In this document: positions 50,542 to 59,780 of the stretch, in pieces
Numbering within the stretch: the first letter of the stretch is position 1
How the letters are laid out: every line of letters starts with the position of its first letter
NCBI GenBank assembly: GCA_947589315.1
Contig: CANPZE010000006.1
Coordinates: 18,813-82,812 of the forward strand
Origin: an uncultured Lachnospiraceae bacterium
GTDB taxonomy: Bacteria; Bacillota; Clostridia; Lachnospirales; Lachnospiraceae
Length of the DNA: 64,000 nt
Reading direction: 5' to 3'
Made by a program: the position numbers and the translations under genes
The notes under the pieces: generated by a model
What the model was told of the DNA's origin: nothing
Databases searched by the model: none
What the model saw: only the letters and a program-made list of their open reading frames with translations

Positions 50542-51906
50542 ATGATGCGCAAAGGGAGAAAAAGAAACTGGATTCCGGCTAAAGGGATCTGGAAGCTTCT
50601 GGGGATTCTGTTCCTGCTCCTTGTGCTGGTCTGTCAGAACGGCAGCTATGCCAGGGCGGCGGGGGCCAGGATCCGCATAGAGGCCAGCCAGGATACTGTC
50701 ACAGTGGGGGAACGCTTCTATCTGATCATCACGGTAACCTCCTCCCAGCCAATGAACGGTTTTGAAGGGCATTTTTCCTACGACAGCAGGATCATGAAAT
50801 ATATCACAGGAGGGAACGTGGCCAGTGGAAATGATAATGAGTTCCATATCTCCGATCGGAACCGGGAGGAGGAGGCCTATGAATTAAAGTATTCCATCTG
50901 CTTTTACGCCAGGAAGAAAGGAGATTGCGGGATTACTCTGTGCCAGCCTTACGGGGCATATCTGGCTGAGGATTCCAGTAAGATGTCTGTTGCCAGTAAT
51001 GAATTGAATCTGGTGATCCATGGGAAAAAGGGAGCCGCTGCGCCATCCTCATCGGCAGAAGGCGCCGGGGAAGAGGAAGAGCCGCCAGCAACGGAGGAAC
51101 CAGAGAAAAAGCCGGCTGGTAAGAAGGACCAGGGGAAAAACAATTCTTCTGAAGATGAGAAATATGCCGGCTCCAGTTACCTGAAGACATTGAAAATAGA
51201 GGGGATGGAGATAACGCCCAGCTTCCGTCCCAATCTTTTCAAATACAGTGGGATCTATGAAAGTGATCAGACAGTTTTGGGCATGGTATGCGAAAGCCAG
51301 GATCCTCAGGCAAAAATTGTTGTGAAGGGGAATGAGCAGTTGGCAGAAGGGCGGAATGTGATCCGCATTGTGGTCCGTTCTACCCGGAATGAAAAGACGG
51401 TATATCAGCTCACAGTGGATCGCCATCCTCCGGCCGGGGGAGATACTGCCCCAGCTACTGCCTCAGCAGCGGCGGGGAACGACCAGGAGAAGGAGGACTC
51501 TCTTCAGGAAGAGAGTGGCAGCGGCCAATGGGATTCTCAGGCGGTTCAAAATTCTCTGACGATTCAGAAGCAGAAATACTGGCTGGTCTTGCTATTGGCG
51601 GTCTGCGGACTGCTGCTTCTGGCCCTTCTGGCATTGTATCTGCGTTTCCGGGCCTATCGAAGGGAATTAGAGCTGATCTGGGAGGAAGAAGATTTGAGAG
51701 AAGAGCTGGAAGAAGGTTCGGAAGAAGATCTGGAAGAAGATCTGATAGAAGAGGAAGATCTGATAGAGCAGGAAGAGGGGCCGCCAGAACGACCAGAGGA
51801 GCGAAGGCGTGTAATGAGCCGTTTGGAGAGAGAAGCCATGGAGGAGGATCCAAGGCGGGGCTACTGGGAGGAAAGCTCTTGGGAAGAGAAAGATAAAGAG
51901 GAATGA
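50542..51906 (+). CDS. Membrane protein with cohesin-like and cadherin-like domains
   Basis: 454 residues. Signal peptide (about 15-40), a beta-rich cohesin-like domain (about 45-165, with VGERFYLIITVTSSQPMNGFEGHFSYDS), an Ala/Ser/Glu/Pro linker, and a cadherin-like sandwich (about 210-295) beginning SYLKTLKIEGMEITPSFRPN. One membrane helix follows (about 350-372), then a very acidic cytoplasmic tail (roughly 80 residues, mostly Glu/Asp/Arg/Leu). It starts 24 bases after the glucosaminidase gene, whose C-terminal domain it resembles, so the two may act together at the wall. GGGAGGTTAG upstream. Function unknown. Confidence 0.75.
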   Translation: MMRKGRKRNWIPAKGIWKLLGILFLLLVLVCQNGSYARAAGARIRIEASQDTVTVGERFYLIITVTSSQPMNGFEGHFSYDSRIMKYITGGNVASGNDNEFHISDRNREEEAYELKYSICFYARKKGDCGITLCQPYGAYLAEDSSKMSVASNELNLVIHGKKGAAAPSSSAEGAGEEEEPPATEEPEKKPAGKKDQGKNNSSEDEKYAGSSYLKTLKIEGMEITPSFRPNLFKYSGIYESDQTVLGMVCESQDPQAKIVVKGNEQLAEGRNVIRIVVRSTRNEKTVYQLTVDRHPPAGGDTAPATASAAAGNDQEKEDSLQEESGSGQWDSQAVQNSLTIQKQKYWLVLLLAVCGLLLLALLALYLRFRAYRRELELIWEEEDLREELEEGSEEDLEEDLIEEEDLIEQEEGPPERPEERRRVMSRLEREAMEEDPRRGYWEESSWEEKDKEE

Positions 51907-51944
51907 TGAGTATAGAAAAGGCTTGAAAACAGGAGGAAAACGAA

Positions 51945-54389
51945 ATGAAAAGTCGTTTCACAAAAAGTGCAAAAAAAGTATTAGAGAGCGCCCAAAGGAC
52001 AGCCGGTGAACTGGGACACAATTATGTGGGGACGGAACACCTTCTGCTGGCGTTAATTAAAAATAGCGGTGTGGCGGCAGAGGTATTGCGGGAAAATGGA
52101 GTGACAGAAGAAAAGATCCTGGATCTGGTCAATGAACTGATGTCCCCGAATGGGGCGGTCATGCTTCATGAGAAGGAGGAATTTACCCCCAGGGCGCGTA
52201 AGATTATAGATAACGGTGTAATAGAGGCAGAGAAAATGGGAGTGTCTCAGACAGGGACAGAACACTTGCTGCTGGCTATGCTGAAGGAGAATGACTGTAT
52301 TGCCGTCCGCCTTCTCAACAGTAAGGGGATCAATGTGCAGAAGCTGTATGTGGATGCGCTGACCGCTACGGGACAGGATATGACCAGCGCCAAGAATGAT
52401 TATATGATGCAAAAGGGGAGAAAAAATAAATCAACTACCCCCATGCTGGATCAGTATAGCAGGGACCTGACAGCTCTGGCCAAGGAGGGAAAGCTGGATC
52501 CAGTGATTGGAAGAGACAGGGAGATTGGGCGGATCGTTCAGATACTGAGCCGGCGCACCAAGAATAATCCCTGCCTGATCGGCGAGCCAGGCGTGGGTAA
52601 AACAGCGGTGGTGGAAGGGCTGGCGCAGAAAATCGTATCGGAGGATATTCCGCAGCTTCTCCGGGATAAACGGGTATTAACTCTGGATCTTTCAGGAATG
52701 GTGGCAGGTTCCAAATACCGCGGTGAATTTGAAGAGAGAATCAAGCGTTCTCTGAAAGAAGTGCGGCAGAGTGGGAATATCCTTCTCTTTATTGACGAGA
52801 TCCATACTATCATCGGTGCGGGCGGAGCAGAAGGGGCGATAGATGCCGCCAATATTTTAAAGCCTTCCCTGGCCCGGGGAGAGATTCAGCTGATCGGAGC
52901 TACTACGCGGGAAGAATATCGGAAATACATTGAAAAGGATGCGGCTTTGGAACGGCGTTTTCAGTCGGTTGTAGTAGAGGAGCCTTCCGAAGAGGAGACA
53001 ATATCTATTCTGAAAGGGCTGTTAGAGCGTTATGAGGAGCATCACCATGTAAAAATTACAGAGGCGGCTATCCTGGCAGCCGTGAAAATGTCAGAGCGTT
53101 ACGTAAACGACCGTTTCCTGCCGGATAAAGCGATTGATGTGATCGATGAGGCGGCGGCAAGGGCAAGCCTGAGCAAATATATCCCGTCTCCCCAGCTGAG
53201 GGAAATGGAAGAGGAAATGATACGCCTGGAGCAGAAAAAGGAAGACGCTATCCGTTCAGAGAATTATGCAGAGGCTGGGGCGCTGAAGAGGCAGCAGGAA
53301 GAATTGTCCGTTTCCATGGAGAAGAAACGCAGAGAACTGGATGCTGAGCGGATGCAGGAGGACCTAAGGGTGACAGAGGCAGAGGTTGCCACCGTGATTG
53401 CCGACTGGACCAAGATACCGGTGCAGAAGCTGCAGGAGGAAGAAACCCAGCGTTTGAGAAAGTTGGAAGAAATCCTGCATCAGAGAGTAGTGGGACAGGA
53501 GGAAGCGGTACAGGCAGTAGCCAAGGCGATCCGCAGGGGGAGAGTAGGTTTGAAGGACCCCAATCGTCCGATTGGTTCCTTCTTATTCCTGGGGCCTACT
53601 GGCGTGGGCAAGACGGAGCTTTCCAAGGCATTGGCAGAAGCTGTTTTCGGCAAGGAAAATGAGATCATCCGTGTTGATATGTCAGAATATATGGAAAAGC
53701 ATAGTGTGTCTAAAATGATCGGTTCCCCTCCGGGCTATGTGGGGTATGAAGATGGCGGACAGCTGAGTGAGAAGGTGAGAAGGCATCCGTATTCCGTAAT
53801 CTTATTTGATGAGATTGAGAAGGCGCATGCAGATGTGTTTAACATTCTTCTGCAGATTCTGGAAGATGGCCATGTCACCGATTCCCAGGGAAGAAAGGTG
53901 AGCTTTAAAAATACCATTATTATTATGACCTCCAACGCAGGAGCGCAGCAGATCATTTCTCCCAAACATTTAGGCTTTGGAACCAAAGAGGATGAGGCGG
54001 CAGATTATAAGAAAATGAAGGACAGCGTTATGGAAGAGGTCAAGAGGCTGTTCAAACCGGAGTTTATCAACCGGATCGATGAGATTCTGGTTTTCCATAC
54101 TTTGACGCAGGAGAATGTTCAGGACATCGTGCGGATTATGATAAAAAATTTGGCAAAAAGGACAGAAGCGCAGATGAGTATTACTTTGGAGGTAAGCGAC
54201 AGGGCTATAGAGCATTTGGCGAAAGCAGGATTTGATAAAAGCTATGGAGCCCGCCCTGTCCGCCGGGGGATCCAGACACAGGTAGAGGATCAATTGGCGG
54301 AGCGTATTCTGGAAGGGGAGATTGCTGCAGGAGACCGGGTGTACGTAGATGTTTCAGAAGAAAAGATTATTTTTTCCAAAGACAGATAG
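51945..54389 (+). CDS. clpC: ClpC, ATPase subunit of ClpCP protease
   Basis: 814 residues (B. subtilis 810). N-domain repeat ([36 protein letters not shown]), NBD1 Walker A GEPGVGKT at 213-220, a short middle domain with a UVR motif ([35 protein letters not shown]), and NBD2 Walker A GPTGVGKT at 550-557. The ClpP loop LGFG is in [15 protein letters not shown]. The UVR-type M domain separates it from ClpB. In Bacillus the gene belongs to ctsR-mcsA-mcsB-clpC; none of those three genes is beside it here. AGGAGG upstream. Confidence 0.95.
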   Translation: MKSRFTKSAKKVLESAQRTAGELGHNYVGTEHLLLALIKNSGVAAEVLRENGVTEEKILDLVNELMSPNGAVMLHEKEEFTPRARKIIDNGVIEAEKMGVSQTGTEHLLLAMLKENDCIAVRLLNSKGINVQKLYVDALTATGQDMTSAKNDYMMQKGRKNKSTTPMLDQYSRDLTALAKEGKLDPVIGRDREIGRIVQILSRRTKNNPCLIGEPGVGKTAVVEGLAQKIVSEDIPQLLRDKRVLTLDLSGMVAGSKYRGEFEERIKRSLKEVRQSGNILLFIDEIHTIIGAGGAEGAIDAANILKPSLARGEIQLIGATTREEYRKYIEKDAALERRFQSVVVEEPSEEETISILKGLLERYEEHHHVKITEAAILAAVKMSERYVNDRFLPDKAIDVIDEAAARASLSKYIPSPQLREMEEEMIRLEQKKEDAIRSENYAEAGALKRQQEELSVSMEKKRRELDAERMQEDLRVTEAEVATVIADWTKIPVQKLQEEETQRLRKLEEILHQRVVGQEEAVQAVAKAIRRGRVGLKDPNRPIGSFLFLGPTGVGKTELSKALAEAVFGKENEIIRVDMSEYMEKHSVSKMIGSPPGYVGYEDGGQLSEKVRRHPYSVILFDEIEKAHADVFNILLQILEDGHVTDSQGRKVSFKNTIIIMTSNAGAQQIISPKHLGFGTKEDEAADYKKMKDSVMEEVKRLFKPEFINRIDEILVFHTLTQENVQDIVRIMIKNLAKRTEAQMSITLEVSDRAIEHLAKAGFDKSYGARPVRRGIQTQVEDQLAERILEGEIAAGDRVYVDVSEEKIIFSKDR

Positions 54390-54487
54390 TAGAAATAAAA
54401 TAGAATTTATGATATTCTGTAAATAAGATTTTTAGCGCTTGTAAACTAAGGTAAGAAAAGATTTCACCAAACACAGGAGGAAAAATC

Positions 54488-54901
54488 ATGGCAGTTATCG
54501 ATGAATTAATTCGTAAAGAAGGAAACGGAACACTGAGTTTTGGAAATTATGAATTGGATTCCAAGAAGAAGTTATCGGACTTTGAATACGAAGGAGATTT
54601 ATATAAGGTTAAGACCTTTAAAGAGATTACTAAGCTGGAGAAAAATGGTCTATTTATCTATGAGTCCGTACCGGGAACAGCGGTGACGGGGCTGCAGGCA
54701 GATGACAGGGGAATCCGTTTTTCTGTGGAGGGCTGGGAGGATGCTTCCATTACCTTGGAGCTGGAGCCGGAGCAGGAGTATAAGGTGTTTGTGGACAATA
54801 TCAATGTAGGCAAGATGAAGACAAATCTGGGAGGGAAGCTGAATATCAGTGTAGAGTTAAGTAAGGGGCAGGTTTCTGACATTCGGGCAGAGAAGATTTG
54901 A
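54488..54901 (+). CDS. Conserved small protein often annotated 'endosialidase'
   Basis: 137 residues, AGGAGG upstream. The chain begins AVIDELIRKEGNGTLSFGNYEL, followed by KKKLSDFEYEGDLYKVKTFKEITKLEKNG, which I recognise from a family abundant in Lachnospiraceae and Ruminococcaceae. That family carries the name endosialidase without evident glycosidase motifs. It is all beta strand by pattern, acidic, without signal peptide. It sits between clpC and radA and ends three bases before radA, suggesting cotranscription. A chaperone-like or small-molecule binding role is a guess. Confidence 0.75.
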   Translation: MAVIDELIRKEGNGTLSFGNYELDSKKKLSDFEYEGDLYKVKTFKEITKLEKNGLFIYESVPGTAVTGLQADDRGIRFSVEGWEDASITLELEPEQEYKVFVDNINVGKMKTNLGGKLNISVELSKGQVSDIRAEKI

Positions 54902-54904
54902 TCC

Positions 54905-56278
54905 ATGGCAAAGTCAAAAAATAAGAGTATTTTCTTTTGCAGGGAATGTGGTTATGAATCCAGTAAATGGCAGGGACAATGTCCCAGCTGTAAAGAATGG
55001 GATACCTTTGTTGAGGAACCGGTGATAAAGGCGTCCGGCGGCAGAACGGTGGTACGGGGGGAGGCGAAGGAACCCTCCCGGCTTTCGGAGGTCCGTCTGG
55101 AAGAGGAGACCAGGATCCATACTCAGATCGGTGAGCTGGACCGGGTATTGGGGGGAGGGATCATTGTAGGGTCTCTTGTATTGGTAGGCGGAGATCCGGG
55201 GATTGGCAAATCCACTCTCCTGCTGCAGATGTGCCGGAATCTGGTGGCAAAGAACTGTAAGGTACTATATGTATCTGGTGAAGAATCTGTCCGGCAGATT
55301 AAAATGCGGGCAGATCGGCTGGGAAGCTTTGAACAGGAGCTTTTGTTATTGAGCGAGACGGATCTGGATATTGTAGCGGATACGATTGCCCGCCTGAAGC
55401 CCGATGTTGTTATCATTGATTCTATCCAGACTATGTATCGGGAGGAGATTGGTTCCGCGCCGGGCAGTGTCAGCCAGGTACGGGAGACTACCAGTACATT
55501 GCTGCGGCTGGCAAAGGGGATGGCAATCTCTGTCTTTATCGTAGGTCATGTGACGAAGGAGGGAGTGGTAGCCGGGCCACGTGTATTGGAACATATGGTG
55601 GATACCGTATTATACTTTGAGGGAGACGGGGGAGCCGCCTATCGTTTCCTTCGCAGCGTGAAGAACCGCTTTGGTTCCACCAATGAGGTGGGCGTATTTG
55701 AGATGCGGGGAAACGGGCTGGCAGAGGTTGCGAACCCTTCAGAATATATGCTTCAGGGGAAACCGGAGAATGAGCCGGGATCAGTAGTTGCCTGTTCCAT
55801 GGAGGGCACCAGGCCGATCTTGGTAGAAGTACAGGCATTGATCTGCCAGACGAATTTCAATATGCCCCGCAGGACGGCAGCCGGAACAGATTATAACAGA
55901 GTCAGCCTGCTGATGGCGGTCATTGAAAAACGTCTTGGAGTCCGAATGTGTGATATGGATGCATACATTAATGTGGCGGGAGGAATGCGTATCAATGAGC
56001 CCGCTTTGGATCTGGGGATTGTCACGGCGATCTTGTCCTGCTATCGGAATCAGTCCCTGGACAGCCAGACGATCTGTTTTGGGGAGGTAGGGCTGGTAGG
56101 AGAGGTACGCGCTGTGAATATGGCGGAACAGAGGGTGCTGGAGGCTGCGCGTCTTGGGTTTGAGAGGTGCATTCTTCCGGAAGTGAACCGCAGGCAGCTG
56201 GAACTGTCGCAGGAACAGTTGAACGGTCTGCGTTTGATCGGGGTAAACAATGTACATGAATTGTTGGAGGTAATGTAG
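54905..56278 (+). CDS. radA: DNA repair protein RadA (Sms)
   Basis: 457 residues. RecA-like helicase that drives branch migration in homologous recombination. N-terminal zinc finger C-x2-C-x8-C-x2-C type (FFCRECGYESSKWQGQCPSC), Walker A GGDPGIGKST (around 91-100), RadA KNRFGSTNEVGVFEM motif, and a C-terminal Lon-protease-like domain (DMDAYINVAGGMRINEPALDLGIV). No proteolytic Ser is expected. It begins almost at the end of the preceding gene. Confidence 0.96.
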   Translation: MAKSKNKSIFFCRECGYESSKWQGQCPSCKEWDTFVEEPVIKASGGRTVVRGEAKEPSRLSEVRLEEETRIHTQIGELDRVLGGGIIVGSLVLVGGDPGIGKSTLLLQMCRNLVAKNCKVLYVSGEESVRQIKMRADRLGSFEQELLLLSETDLDIVADTIARLKPDVVIIDSIQTMYREEIGSAPGSVSQVRETTSTLLRLAKGMAISVFIVGHVTKEGVVAGPRVLEHMVDTVLYFEGDGGAAYRFLRSVKNRFGSTNEVGVFEMRGNGLAEVANPSEYMLQGKPENEPGSVVACSMEGTRPILVEVQALICQTNFNMPRRTAAGTDYNRVSLLMAVIEKRLGVRMCDMDAYINVAGGMRINEPALDLGIVTAILSCYRNQSLDSQTICFGEVGLVGEVRAVNMAEQRVLEAARLGFERCILPEVNRRQLELSQEQLNGLRLIGVNNVHELLEVM

Positions 56279-56279
56279 G

Positions 56280-56639
56280 ATGGGAATGAGAGAAACAGAA
56301 GATGCAACAGGGGTGATCTTAGAACGGATGGAGAATTCTTTGTGCAGTATGGAACAGATGGCTTTTGATTCTATTAATATCACAGATAAGCTTCTGATGT
56401 TAATGAACACGGCAAGGGAGCAGGTCGCGATGATGGCAGGGGAATCTCAGTCCCAAAGGGAAGAGGCCTATGCGGCGGTCAATGCAACCTTTGACCAGCT
56501 TTTAGAAACTGCTTTTCTGGTCAATAATATAGCCCATGGGCTGGATCAGGAGAGTAATTACCAAAGAGACACCACAGAGAAGATCAGCCAGATCATAGAT
56601 TTTCTATATGGGATGGCAGATATGGGAGCGGAAGGTTAA
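56280..56639 (+). CDS. Small helical protein of unknown function
   Basis: 119 residues, starting two bases after radA, with GGAGGT in the radA 3' end. The sequence is all-helical and Glu/Gln/Ala/Met-rich (ERMENSLCSMEQMAFDSINITDKL, then AREQVAMMAGESQSQREEA), resembling a chemoreceptor-type coiled coil or a four-helix bundle. No cofactor motif is seen. Its last bases overlap the converging THUMP methyltransferase by four. No function can be assigned. Confidence 0.7.
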   Translation: MGMRETEDATGVILERMENSLCSMEQMAFDSINITDKLLMLMNTAREQVAMMAGESQSQREEAYAAVNATFDQLLETAFLVNNIAHGLDQESNYQRDTTEKISQIIDFLYGMADMGAEG

Positions 56640-57847
56640 GAATCCTTCTGCTCCCTCTCTTCTTTCTCCGTGTTCTGCGAGCCTGCCTTACCTTTTCCCT
56701 TAGGAGGCCTGGGTCCCATATATTGATAAAAATAGGTTTTGATCATCCCATTATATATCTTACGGTTCTTATCTGCTTTTCTTCCAATATAACGCTCTGC
56801 CTGGTCGAAGGCTGTGATCAGATACCAGGACCAGCTGTCCAGCTGGGAGAATACTTCTCCGATCTCCCGGTAGAGGGCGGGCATATCTTGTCCATCGGAT
56901 AAACGCTGCCCATAAGGTGGATTGGTAATAATGAATCCATATTTTTTCCGGTGGCTCAGCTGGGACACCGGCCTTTGCTGGAAATGGATCAGGTGGTCTA
57001 CCTCTGCCAGGCGGGCATTTTCCATCGCAGCCCGGATCGCATTATTGCTGATATCATAACCCTGGATATCCATAGAATCAGCAAGAGAAGGATCTCGGAT
57101 AATATTGCTTTCTGCCTCATCAATAGCTTCATACCAGCATTTGCGGGGGATCAGGTGGTCCCACTCTTCACTGGTAAAGGAACGGTTCATGCCGGGGGCG
57201 ATGTTGGCGCCGATCAGAGCCGCCTCAATGGGAAAGGTACCGCTGCCGCAGAAGGGGTCTACCAGAATACGGTCTTTCTTCCAGGGAGTAAGCAGAATGA
57301 GAGCGGCAGCCAGGGTCTCTTCGATAGGCGCCTTTACCGTTGCCTGGCGGTAGCCTCTCCTGTGGAGGGCTGCGCCGGAAGTATCTAATCCGATCGTCAC
57401 TTCATCCTTTATTATCGTCAGGCGCAGGGGGAAATCCGCCCCATTTTCCGGGAACCAGTCCAGATGATAGCTCTGTTTAAGACGCTCTACAATTGCTTTT
57501 TTTACAATAGATTGAATATCCGGAGCGCTGAAAAGCCTGCTCTTAACAGAGGTCGCTTTTGCCACCCAGAATTTACCATTTTCCGGGATAAAGTCTTCCC
57601 AGGGCAGTGATTTAGTCTCTTCAAAAAGCTGGTCGAAGCTGGCCGCCTGAAAGCTGCCAATCCTGATCAGGATCCGCTCTGCTGTGCGGAGAAAAATATT
57701 GCTGCGGCAGACGGCATCCCAGCCGCCGCAGAAGGTCACCTTACCATCCTCTACTTTTATGATCTCATATCCCAGTGACAGGATCTCTTTTTTTAGTACG
57801 GCCTCCAGGCCAAAATGGCATGGGGCGATCAATGTAAGCTGCTCCAA
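56636..57847 (-). CDS. THUMP-domain class I rRNA/tRNA methyltransferase (RlmL/YpsC-like)
   Basis: 403 residues. Ferredoxin-like/THUMP N-domain (about 1-160: LTLIAPCHFGLEAVLKKEILSLGYEI; VWVAK-type KFWVAKATSVKSRLFS) followed by the MTase (about 165-385): RRGYRQATVKAPIEETLAAALILL, motif I LVDPFCGSGTFPIEAAL, and the catalytic NPPYGQRL. That is the N6/N2-guanine type NPPY motif of RlmL/Trm14. Likely methylates G in 23S rRNA. GGGAGG precedes the ATG. Its C-terminus is Lys/Glu-rich. Confidence 0.92.
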   Translation of the reverse strand: MEQLTLIAPCHFGLEAVLKKEILSLGYEIIKVEDGKVTFCGGWDAVCRSNIFLRTAERILIRIGSFQAASFDQLFEETKSLPWEDFIPENGKFWVAKATSVKSRLFSAPDIQSIVKKAIVERLKQSYHLDWFPENGADFPLRLTIIKDEVTIGLDTSGAALHRRGYRQATVKAPIEETLAAALILLTPWKKDRILVDPFCGSGTFPIEAALIGANIAPGMNRSFTSEEWDHLIPRKCWYEAIDEAESNIIRDPSLADSMDIQGYDISNNAIRAAMENARLAEVDHLIHFQQRPVSQLSHRKKYGFIITNPPYGQRLSDGQDMPALYREIGEVFSQLDSWSWYLITAFDQAERYIGRKADKNRKIYNGMIKTYFYQYMGPRPPKGKGKAGSQNTEKEEREQKDS

Positions 57848-58020
57848 AATAAAACCTCCCTATGTAAAGAATACTCTCTTAGTATAAAGAAGATGGAAAA
57901 GAAACTCAAGAACAAATATGGGGGGGGATCCGGAAGATAAGATTCCTAGTGTTTTTTTCCAGGAGATAGGCTATAATTAAGTGAAGTAATAAAATAAAGA
58001 GTTCTGGAATGGGGATTAGA

Positions 58021-59775
58021 ATGAAAAAACTTCTGATTTATTTAAAGGATTATAAAAAAGAGTGTATATTGGGACCCTTATTCAAATTGCTGGAGGCTGG
58101 CTTTGATCTGATCGTACCTCTGGTGATGGCAATGATCATAGACCGGGGGATTGCTGCGGGCAACACTCCTTTTATCTGGCAAATGGGTCTGGTATTGCTG
58201 CTTCTCGCAGTTATTGGATTGACCTGTTCCATAACGGCGCAGTATTTTGCCGCCAAAGCAGCGGTCGGCTTTGCTGCAAAATTACGTCATGGTGTGTTTG
58301 CCCATATTGAAACCCTGTCCTTTCGGGAAATGGACGAGATCGGCGCCTCCACGTTGCTCACCAGGCTGACCAGTGATATCAATCAGGTTCAGGCGGGAAC
58401 CAACATGGCGCTCCGTCTCTTCCTCAGGTCTCCGTTTATTGTCCTGGGAGCCGGGATCCTGGCATTTACCATTGATGTCAAAATGGCATTGGTCTTTGTG
58501 GTAGTCATCCCCCTGTTAGCGCTCGTAATCTTTGGGATTATGCTGGTCACCATGCCTATGTATAAGAAGGTGCAGTCCTTCCTGGACCAGCTTTTGGGCA
58601 CTACCCGGCAGAACCTGAGCGGGGTCCGCGTGATCCGGGCCTTTAATAAGGAGGCCAGCCAGATTGCCCGGTTTGGTGAAGAAAATGACAGATTGACAAG
58701 GATGCAGCTTTTTGTGGGGAAGATCTCAGCCTTATTAAATCCGGTTACTTATATTATGATCAATGGCGCATTGGTGGCGCTGATCTGGACCGGGGCAGTC
58801 CGGATCCATTTGGGAGATCTGTCCCAGGGACAGATTATCGCACTGATCAATTATATGTCTCAGGTATTGATTGAATTGGTCAAACTGGCGAATACTATTA
58901 TTCTTACTACAAAATGTGTGGCCTGCGGCAATCGGATACAAAGTCTCCTGGAGGTGGAGGGAAGCATAAAGCAGGAATCAGGAGAAAAGCCTACTGGAAG
59001 CAGAGATTTTGCTGATCGGAGAGGAGACGGAGAGGGCGCTGAAGTGGAGTTTCAGGATGTGAGCCTGACCTATCAGGAGGGAGGCGAGCCGGCATTGGAA
59101 CACATTTGTTTTACGGCAGCCAGAGGGCAGATCATTGGTGTGATCGGAGGAACAGGCGCCGGCAAATCTTCCCTGGTTCATTTGATCCCCCGTTTCTACG
59201 ATGCCACGGAGGGCAGTGTTAAGATCAATGGAAGGGATGTGAAAAGCCTTGCGGTGGACGAGCTCCGCCAACGGATTGGCATTGTGATGCAGCGGGCGGT
59301 TCTGTTTCAGGGAACGATCCGGGAAAATATGCGCTGGGGAAAGGGAGATGCCACGGAGGAGGAAATCCTTCAGGCGTTAGAGCTGGCCCAGGCGTCAGAG
59401 TTTGTCTTCCAGAAGGAGGAGGGGCTGGACTACCAGATCGAGCAGGGAGGCAGGAACCTTTCTGGAGGCCAGAGGCAGCGGCTGACTATTGCAAGGGCAT
59501 TAGTACGCCGCCCGGAGATCCTCATATTGGATGACAGCGCCTCTGCATTGGACTTTGCTACAGATGCCCGGCTGCGTAAGGCGTTGCAGAATCTGCCTTA
59601 TCGTCCTACGGTGTTTATCGTATCCCAGAGGACCTCTTCCATCCAGCATGCGGATCAGATTCTAGTACTGGATGACGGGGAGCTGGTGGGGATCGGAACT
59701 CATCAGGAGTTGTTGAAGCGCTGTCAGGTCTATCAGGAGATTTATGGATCTCAATACAAGGAAGAGGAGGAATAA
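58021..59775 (+). CDS. ABC exporter half-transporter, degenerate-site subunit
   Basis: 584 residues from ATG 58021 (in-frame ATG at 58009 also possible). Six membrane helices (about 15-305) with an NBD after residue about 330: Walker A GGTGAGKSS, signature NLSGGQRQR, Walker B ILILDDSASALD, where Asp replaces the catalytic Glu. This makes its own nucleotide site non-catalytic, the hallmark of heterodimeric type IV exporters (LmrCD, TM287/288, BmrCD). It forms a unit with the next gene, six bases away. A -10-like TATAAT lies at 57972-57977. Substrate unknown; drugs or lipids are typical. Confidence 0.9.
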   Translation: MKKLLIYLKDYKKECILGPLFKLLEAGFDLIVPLVMAMIIDRGIAAGNTPFIWQMGLVLLLLAVIGLTCSITAQYFAAKAAVGFAAKLRHGVFAHIETLSFREMDEIGASTLLTRLTSDINQVQAGTNMALRLFLRSPFIVLGAGILAFTIDVKMALVFVVVIPLLALVIFGIMLVTMPMYKKVQSFLDQLLGTTRQNLSGVRVIRAFNKEASQIARFGEENDRLTRMQLFVGKISALLNPVTYIMINGALVALIWTGAVRIHLGDLSQGQIIALINYMSQVLIELVKLANTIILTTKCVACGNRIQSLLEVEGSIKQESGEKPTGSRDFADRRGDGEGAEVEFQDVSLTYQEGGEPALEHICFTAARGQIIGVIGGTGAGKSSLVHLIPRFYDATEGSVKINGRDVKSLAVDELRQRIGIVMQRAVLFQGTIRENMRWGKGDATEEEILQALELAQASEFVFQKEEGLDYQIEQGGRNLSGGQRQRLTIARALVRRPEILILDDSASALDFATDARLRKALQNLPYRPTVFIVSQRTSSIQHADQILVLDDGELVGIGTHQELLKRCQVYQEIYGSQYKEEEE

Positions 59776-59780
59776 AATAT

